Shown one piece after another: positions 57,376-64,000 of a stretch of 64,000 nucleotides of DNA (position 1 is its first letter; each line of letters opens with the position of its first letter). Source of the DNA: Nocardioides hwasunensis (lineage in GTDB: Bacteria > Actinomycetota > Actinomycetes > Propionibacteriales > Nocardioidaceae); assembly GCF_014779665.1 (NCBI RefSeq), contig NZ_JACXYY010000007.1:1-64000 (forward strand), read 5' to 3'. The notes below the pieces were generated by a model. The model was not told the origin of the DNA, searched no databases, and was given only the letters and a program-made list of their open reading frames with translations. Position numbers and translations under genes: made by a program.

Positions 57376-57738
57376 TCAGGGGTTCTGCACGAGCCGCAGC
57401 AGATTGCCGTCGAGGTCGATGAGGTAGCCGATCCGCATCCCGGAGTCCTCGACCCGCGGCGGGTGGAGGCGCGGCCAGCCGAGGTGCGTCTCGGGGAGGC
57501 CGGCGGCCACGCAGGCGGCGTACAGCGCGTCCAGGTCGTCGACGCGCAGGCAGCAGCTCGCGGCCGTGGACGCGGGGTCCGTGGACGGGTCCGCGAAGAA
57601 CTCCATCACCAGCGAGCCGCGCTGGAGGATGAGCCAGCCCGGGTCGCGGTACGTCGCCTCGAACCCGAGCGCGGCGTAGAAGTCGACCGTCGCGTCGTAG
57701 TCGCGCGACGGCAGGTTGGGGGTGGCGTGGTCGACCAT
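57376..57738 (-). CDS. VOC family / bleomycin resistance-like protein
   Basis: A 120-residue vicinal oxygen chelate protein. MVDHATPNLPSRDYDATVDFYAALGFEATYRDPGWLIL shows the betaalphabetabetabeta module and the SRDxxxTxxFYxxLGF pattern. The C-terminal MRIGYLIDLDGNLLRLVQ is the second module. Metal ligands could be His4, Glu and Glu. Family members include glyoxalases, dioxygenases and antibiotic-binding proteins; the substrate is unknown. It is encoded between katG and MOSC. Confidence -1.
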   Translation of the reverse strand: MVDHATPNLPSRDYDATVDFYAALGFEATYRDPGWLILQRGSLVMEFFADPSTDPASTAASCCLRVDDLDALYAACVAAGLPETHLGWPRLHPPRVEDSGMRIGYLIDLDGNLLRLVQNP

Positions 57739-57757
57739 GTCCCCACGGTAGGACGCA

Positions 57758-57792
57758 CGGCGGCCCGGACCCACGAGGGATCCGGGCCGCCG
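57758..57792 (-). terminator. Stem-loop after katG
   Basis: CGGCGGCCCGGA (57758-57769) and TCCGGGCCGCCG (57781-57792) form a perfect 12-bp stem with an 11-bp loop between katG (stop 57809) and the VOC gene. No T-tract follows, but the placement fits a terminator for the furA-katG transcript. Confidence -1.
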
Positions 57793-57808
57793 CAGGGACG
57801 GGCGGGCG

Positions 57809-60525
<2,717 letters not shown>

Positions 60526-60546
60526 TCCCACCACCCTGCACCCCAG

Positions 60547-60563
60547 ACTTGAACGAGTCAAGT
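60547..60563. promoter_or_regulatory. Probable FurA autoregulatory operator
   Basis: ACTTGA (60547-60552) and TCAAGT (60558-60563) form a 6-bp inverted repeat with a 5-bp centre, 22 bp upstream of the furA start and in the divergent spacer with the BCCT gene. Position and AT-rich arms fit a FurA box. Assignment is inferential. Confidence -1.
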
Positions 60564-60636
60564 TAGAAGTCCCGGTCGTCCTGTGGAAGGGTCGTCGACT
60601 CCTCGGACCCCTCGATCCACCCGACGAAAGGGAGCT

Positions 60637-62355
60637 GTGACCACTTCGACCGACCAACCGCCCGCACCGCCACTCGAGGCCGACGACCCCGTGCAGCTGG
60701 GGTTGCGCCCCGACTCCGCCATCACCGCACCCCGGGTGTTCTGGCCGGCGGCGGGGATCCTGCTCGTGTTCGTCGCGCTGGCCGTGGCCCTGCCCAAGCG
60801 TCTCGGTGACACGCTGGACTCGCTCAACGGGACGATCATCGGCGACCTCGGCTGGTTCTACGTGCTGCTGGTGAGCGCCTGCATCGGCTTCTCGCTGTGG
60901 ATCGCCTTCTCGCCGATGGGCAACGTGGTGCTCGGCAAGGACGACGAGGACGCCGACTTCGGGCTCAAGACCTGGTTCTCGATGCTCTTCGCCGCCGGGA
61001 TGGGCATCGGGCTGGTGTTCTGGGGCGTCGCCGAGCCGCTCAACCACTACGCCTCGCCGCCGCCCGGCACCGCCGACGGGGACGCCGCGGCCGCCCGTGC
61101 GGCGATGGACACGACCTTCCTGCACTGGGGCTTGCACGCCTGGGGCATCTACGTCGTCGTGGGGCTCGCCGTGGCGTACGCCGTGCACCGCAAGGGCCGG
61201 CCGGTCTCGATCCGGTGGGCACTCGAGCCGATCTTCGGCGACCGCGTCCGGGGACGCCTCGGCGACGTCATCGACGTGATCGCCGTCGTGGGCACGCTGT
61301 TCGGCGTGGCCACCTCGCTCGGCTTCGGGGTCAGCCAGATCGGCGCCGGCCTGGCCTACCTCGGTGTCGTCGACGAGGCCAGCACCACCTTGAAGGTCGC
61401 CCTGATCATCGGCATCACCGCGATCGCCATCGTCTCGGTGGTCTCCGGCATCGACAAGGGCATCAAGTGGCTCTCCAACATCAACATGGGCATGGCCGCC
61501 GTCTTCCTACTCGTCGTCGCGGTGGTCGGCCCCACGGTGTTCATCCTCGGCGACTTCGTGCAGCAGCTCGGCTCCTACCTGCGCAACTTCTTCGACCTGT
61601 CGTTCCGCACGATGACCTTCCAGGGCGACGAGGGCAGCACCTGGCTGGCCGGCTGGACGACGTTCTACTGGGGCTGGTGGATGAGCTGGGCGCCCTTCGT
61701 CGGCGTCTTCATCGCCCGGATCTCCCGTGGTCGCACGGTGCGCGAGTTCGTCACCGGCGTGCTGCTCGTGCCCACCCTCGTCACCTTCCTGTGGTTCTCG
61801 GTGATGGGCGGCTCCGCGATCTACCGCGAGATGTTCGGCTCGGGCGGGCTCGTCGGCGAGGACGGCGCGGTGTCCACGGACGCCGCGCTCTTCCAGCTGA
61901 TCGACGGCCTGCCCGCCTCGGGCCTGCTCAGCGTCGTCGCGATGTTGCTGGTGGTCATCTTCTTCGTCACCAGCTCCGACTCGGGCTCGTTCGTCGTCGA
62001 CATGCTCGCCAGCGGCGGCGACCCGGAGCCGCCGGTGTGGAGCCGCGTCTTCTGGGGTGTCCTCGAGGGTGTCATCGCCGCGACCCTGCTGGTCGCCGGT
62101 GCGGTGAGTGGGGGCGACGCGCTCGGTGCGCTGCAGACGATGGCGATCCTGCTGGCGCTGCCGTTCAGCCTGGTGATGATCGGGATGATGGTCGCCACCG
62201 CCAAGGCGCTGATGCACGAGAACTGGCTCAACCAGCGCGCCGAACGCCGGCTGCTCGCCGCCGAGGTCGCAGGCGAGATCGCCCGCGTCAGCGGCACCGT
62301 CCCCGAGCCGATCCGCGACGACCGCCGTCGGAAGCGACCGTCCAGCGGGACCTGA
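60637..62355 (+). CDS. BCCT family betaine/carnitine/choline transporter
   Basis: A 572-residue transporter with 12 hydrophobic helices. GMGIGLVFWGVAEPLNHYASPPPG is the family signature (Trp and Glu in the substrate site). The second signature region is GWTTFYWGWWMSWAPFVGVFIARISRGRT, with the betaine-binding Trp box. The substrate is likely glycine betaine or another quaternary ammonium compound. GTG 60637 is the start, with AAGGGAGCT as ribosome binding site. No choline-oxidising genes are adjacent. It converges with the SDR gene 4 bp away. Confidence -1.
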   Translation: MTTSTDQPPAPPLEADDPVQLGLRPDSAITAPRVFWPAAGILLVFVALAVALPKRLGDTLDSLNGTIIGDLGWFYVLLVSACIGFSLWIAFSPMGNVVLGKDDEDADFGLKTWFSMLFAAGMGIGLVFWGVAEPLNHYASPPPGTADGDAAAARAAMDTTFLHWGLHAWGIYVVVGLAVAYAVHRKGRPVSIRWALEPIFGDRVRGRLGDVIDVIAVVGTLFGVATSLGFGVSQIGAGLAYLGVVDEASTTLKVALIIGITAIAIVSVVSGIDKGIKWLSNINMGMAAVFLLVVAVVGPTVFILGDFVQQLGSYLRNFFDLSFRTMTFQGDEGSTWLAGWTTFYWGWWMSWAPFVGVFIARISRGRTVREFVTGVLLVPTLVTFLWFSVMGGSAIYREMFGSGGLVGEDGAVSTDAALFQLIDGLPASGLLSVVAMLLVVIFFVTSSDSGSFVVDMLASGGDPEPPVWSRVFWGVLEGVIAATLLVAGAVSGGDALGALQTMAILLALPFSLVMIGMMVATAKALMHENWLNQRAERRLLAAEVAGEIARVSGTVPEPIRDDRRRKRPSSGT

Positions 62356-62359
62356 GCCG

Positions 62360-63322
62360 TCAGGTGAGGTCGGCCGCGTCCCGGAGCCACGTCCAGGCCC
62401 GGGACCGGTCGCCCTCGCTGGCCCGCGTCGTCGGCAGGAGGGACGTCGGCCGCTCGGCGCGGTCGTGCCAGAAGCGGCCGGTCGGCGGCGCTGGCTCGAC
62501 CGCCGCCAGCCAGACGCTGGTGTCGGCGCCCTGGGCGTCGTCGCGCAGCACCGGTCGGGTGATCCTGCGGAATGTCGGCAGCGACTCCTGCACGCCGGGG
62601 GTGTCGGCCCATCCGGGGTGCATCGTCGCCACGGTGATGCCGTCCGCGCCCCAGCGCTCGCCGAGCACCGGTGCCATCTCGACCTGCCACCGCTTGGAGC
62701 GGGCGTACGACGTCGTCGGCGAGTAGTCGCCGGTCGTGTAACCCGGGTCGTCGGCCCGCAGCGGCTGGCCGTACATCCCGCCGCTGCTGACCAGCACCAC
62801 CCGCCCACCGGCCAACGGCCCGCGCAGCGCCTCGGTCATCACGACCGGACCGACGAGGTGGACGGCCATGCTGAGCTCGAGGCCCTGCGGGGACTCAGTC
62901 CGTTCGGGCGGCATCACGCCCGCGTTGTGCACCACCGCGTGGAGATCAGGGACCTCGGCCGCGAAGTCGGACGCGAAGCGGCGTACGTCGTCGAGGTCGG
63001 CCACGTCGCAGCGCCAGAGCCGCAGCTCGGTGCCGGGGTGCGCGGCCCACAGCCGGTCGGCGACCCCGGCTCCCTTGGCCTCGTCGCGCACCAGCATGTG
63101 CACGGTCGCGCCCAGTCCGGCGAGGCCCTCGACGGTTGCGACGCCCAGCCCGGAGCTGGCGCCGGTGACGAGGACGTGGCGACCCTCGAGCGAGCGCGGC
63201 AGGGGGTCGGGCGGCCAGCCCGGCAGCGCGCGCCGCACCGCCAGGCCGATCGTCGTGTAGCCGAGGACCAGCGACCGGTCCATGGCGGCGTCGACCAGCC
63301 TGACGGGCAGCGGACGGCTCAT
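62360..63322 (-). CDS. Short-chain dehydrogenase/reductase
   Basis: A 320-residue classical SDR with LEGRHVLVTGASSGLGVATVEG (TGxxxGxG), DVADLDD, VVHNAGVMPPERTES (NAG) and YARSKRWQVEM, the catalytic YxxxK. A short N-terminal extension (DAAMDRSLVLGYTTIGLAVRRALPGW) is partly hydrophobic and might be membrane-associated. The resemblance is to retinol-dehydrogenase-like SDRs. The start at ATG 63322 is 4 bp from the aldo/keto reductase stop, so they form an operon on the minus strand. Confidence -1.
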   Translation of the reverse strand: MSRPLPVRLVDAAMDRSLVLGYTTIGLAVRRALPGWPPDPLPRSLEGRHVLVTGASSGLGVATVEGLAGLGATVHMLVRDEAKGAGVADRLWAAHPGTELRLWRCDVADLDDVRRFASDFAAEVPDLHAVVHNAGVMPPERTESPQGLELSMAVHLVGPVVMTEALRGPLAGGRVVLVSSGGMYGQPLRADDPGYTTGDYSPTTSYARSKRWQVEMAPVLGERWGADGITVATMHPGWADTPGVQESLPTFRRITRPVLRDDAQGADTSVWLAAVEPAPPTGRFWHDRAERPTSLLPTTRASEGDRSRAWTWLRDAADLT

Positions 63323-63326
63323 CGGA

Positions 63327-64000
63327 TCAGCTCGCGTCGAGTCGCTCGACCTCGTCGGCGCTCAGCTCGATCTCTGCCGCCGCCGCGGAGTCGGTGATCG
63401 AGGAGGGCCGCTTGGCGCCGGGGATCGGGATGACCACGGGCGACTGGGCGAGCTCCCAGGCCAGCGCCACCTGCTGGGCGCTGACCCCGCGGGCCGCGGC
63501 GATCTCGGCGAAGGCGGGGTGCTTGTGGGCGAGCTCCTTGGCGTCGGACAGGCCACCGAGCGGGCTCCACGGGAGGAAGGCCAGGCCGAGCTCCTCGCAG
63601 ACGTCGATCTCCGGCTTGCTGGAGCGGAACTTCGGGCTGAACTGGTTCTGCACGCTGACCAGCTTCTCGCCCAGCACCGCGTGGGCGGCGCGGATCTGCT
63701 CGGGGTTCGCGTTGGACAGCCCGACGTGCGCGACCTTGCCGCTGTCGGCGATCTCCTTGATGGTGCCGATGACCTCGTCGTAGGGCACCTTCGGGTCGGG
63801 ACGGTGGTGCTGCCACAGCGAGAGCTGGTCGACGCCGATCCGCCGGAGGCTGTCGTCGACGGCCGCGCGGAGGTGGTCGGCCGAGCTGTCGGTGTCCCAC
63901 CCGCCGCCGTCGGTGCGGACGTGGCCGCCCTTGGTGGCGAGGAAGACCTGGTCGCGGACGCCGAGCTCGTCGAGGATCGAGACGATCAGTCGCTCGTTCT
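63327..64000 (-). CDS. Aldo/keto reductase (N-terminal part off window)
   Basis: The minus-strand frame is open from the right edge to TGA at 63327, so at least 224 codons of a protein that should total about 310 are here. It reads RDQVFLATKGGHVRTDGGGWD (catalytic Lys in the ATKGG strand), HLRAAVDDSLRRIGVDQLSLWQHH (AKR His), GKVAHVGLSNANPEQIRA and LPWSPLGG, then IPIPGAKRPSSITDS, the NADPH-binding C-terminal motif. It is a TIM-barrel AKR reducing carbonyls with NADPH. The start lies beyond 64000. Confidence -1.
   Translation of the reverse strand, partial: NERLIVSILDELGVRDQVFLATKGGHVRTDGGGWDTDSSADHLRAAVDDSLRRIGVDQLSLWQHHRPDPKVPYDEVIGTIKEIADSGKVAHVGLSNANPEQIRAAHAVLGEKLVSVQNQFSPKFRSSKPEIDVCEELGLAFLPWSPLGGLSDAKELAHKHPAFAEIAAARGVSAQQVALAWELAQSPVVIPIPGAKRPSSITDSAAAAEIELSADEVERLDAS

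Overview
The window is high-GC actinobacterial chromosome. GTG starts are frequent, codon third positions are GC-rich, gene spacing is tight, and the markers are actinobacterial (CsoR-type copper operon, furA-katG, DinB/DUF664 proteins, SigJ-like ECF factor, fused response regulator/thioredoxin reductase). The protein repertoire fits Nocardioides or a close relative in the Nocardioidaceae; this is inferred from style and gene content, since there is no rRNA. I see no rRNA, tRNA, transposase, phage module or CRISPR array. Most of the window is ordinary core or accessory chromosome.

Layout. 1-2444 (minus): partial secreted NIDO/Ig-like repeat protein with a 552-bp tandem duplication. 2700-5989: atypical SDR with a zinc-ribbon, SRPBCC protein, HIT-like protein, SGNH hydrolase. 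6078-8998: flavin-dependent LLM oxidoreductase and its FMN reductase, divergent from a TPR protein and a phosphopantetheinyl transferase. 9173-10649: glycerophosphodiesterase and a LuxR-type regulator with a degenerate receiver. 10792-14580: copper operon csoR-copZ-secreted His-rich protein-copA. 14593-20962: secreted hydrolase, SDR/TetR divergent pair, EcsC protein, two membrane proteins, RimK-TrkA_C ligase divergent from a RimB-like zinc protease. 20976-25961: a 1661-residue Fn3/Ig-like surface protein. 26172-31590: aspartoacylase-like and cysteine-desulfurase-like enzymes, a slipin, DNA polymerase IV, a ZIP transporter. 31601-37201: POT peptide transporter, MacB/FtsX-type ABC exporter, frameshifted LysE exporter. 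37349-41522: papain-like amidase, WYL regulator, hydrolase, ArsR-SRPBCC-RibD-like operon. 41593-45196: Na+/H+ antiporter with a ZnF-UBP tail and a fused response regulator/TrxR-like flavoprotein. 45244-51829: small membrane proteins, DinB-like protein, beta-propeller, SigJ, two lipoproteins. 51834-56706: M6 metalloprotease, frameshifted alanine/glycine symporter, second DinB-like protein. 56826-64000: MOSC and VOC proteins, furA-katG, BCCT transporter, SDR and a partial aldo/keto reductase.

The most unusual signal is a set of short palindromic elements scattered through the spacers, nearly always immediately 3' of a stop codon. Three groups contain members of the same length with conserved arms and divergent centres: a 65-bp group with GTAGTCC arms (8992, 37251), a 65-bp group with CGATAYCTGAGGACG arms (43452, and another copy in frame inside copA at 13724), and a 42-bp group with GTAGTCCCCTRCG arms (39968, 45193). 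In two cases the stop codon of the upstream gene lies inside the palindrome arm. Two transporter genes (lysE-like, AGCS) each appear to lack a single base. These are either recent pseudogenes or assembly indels.
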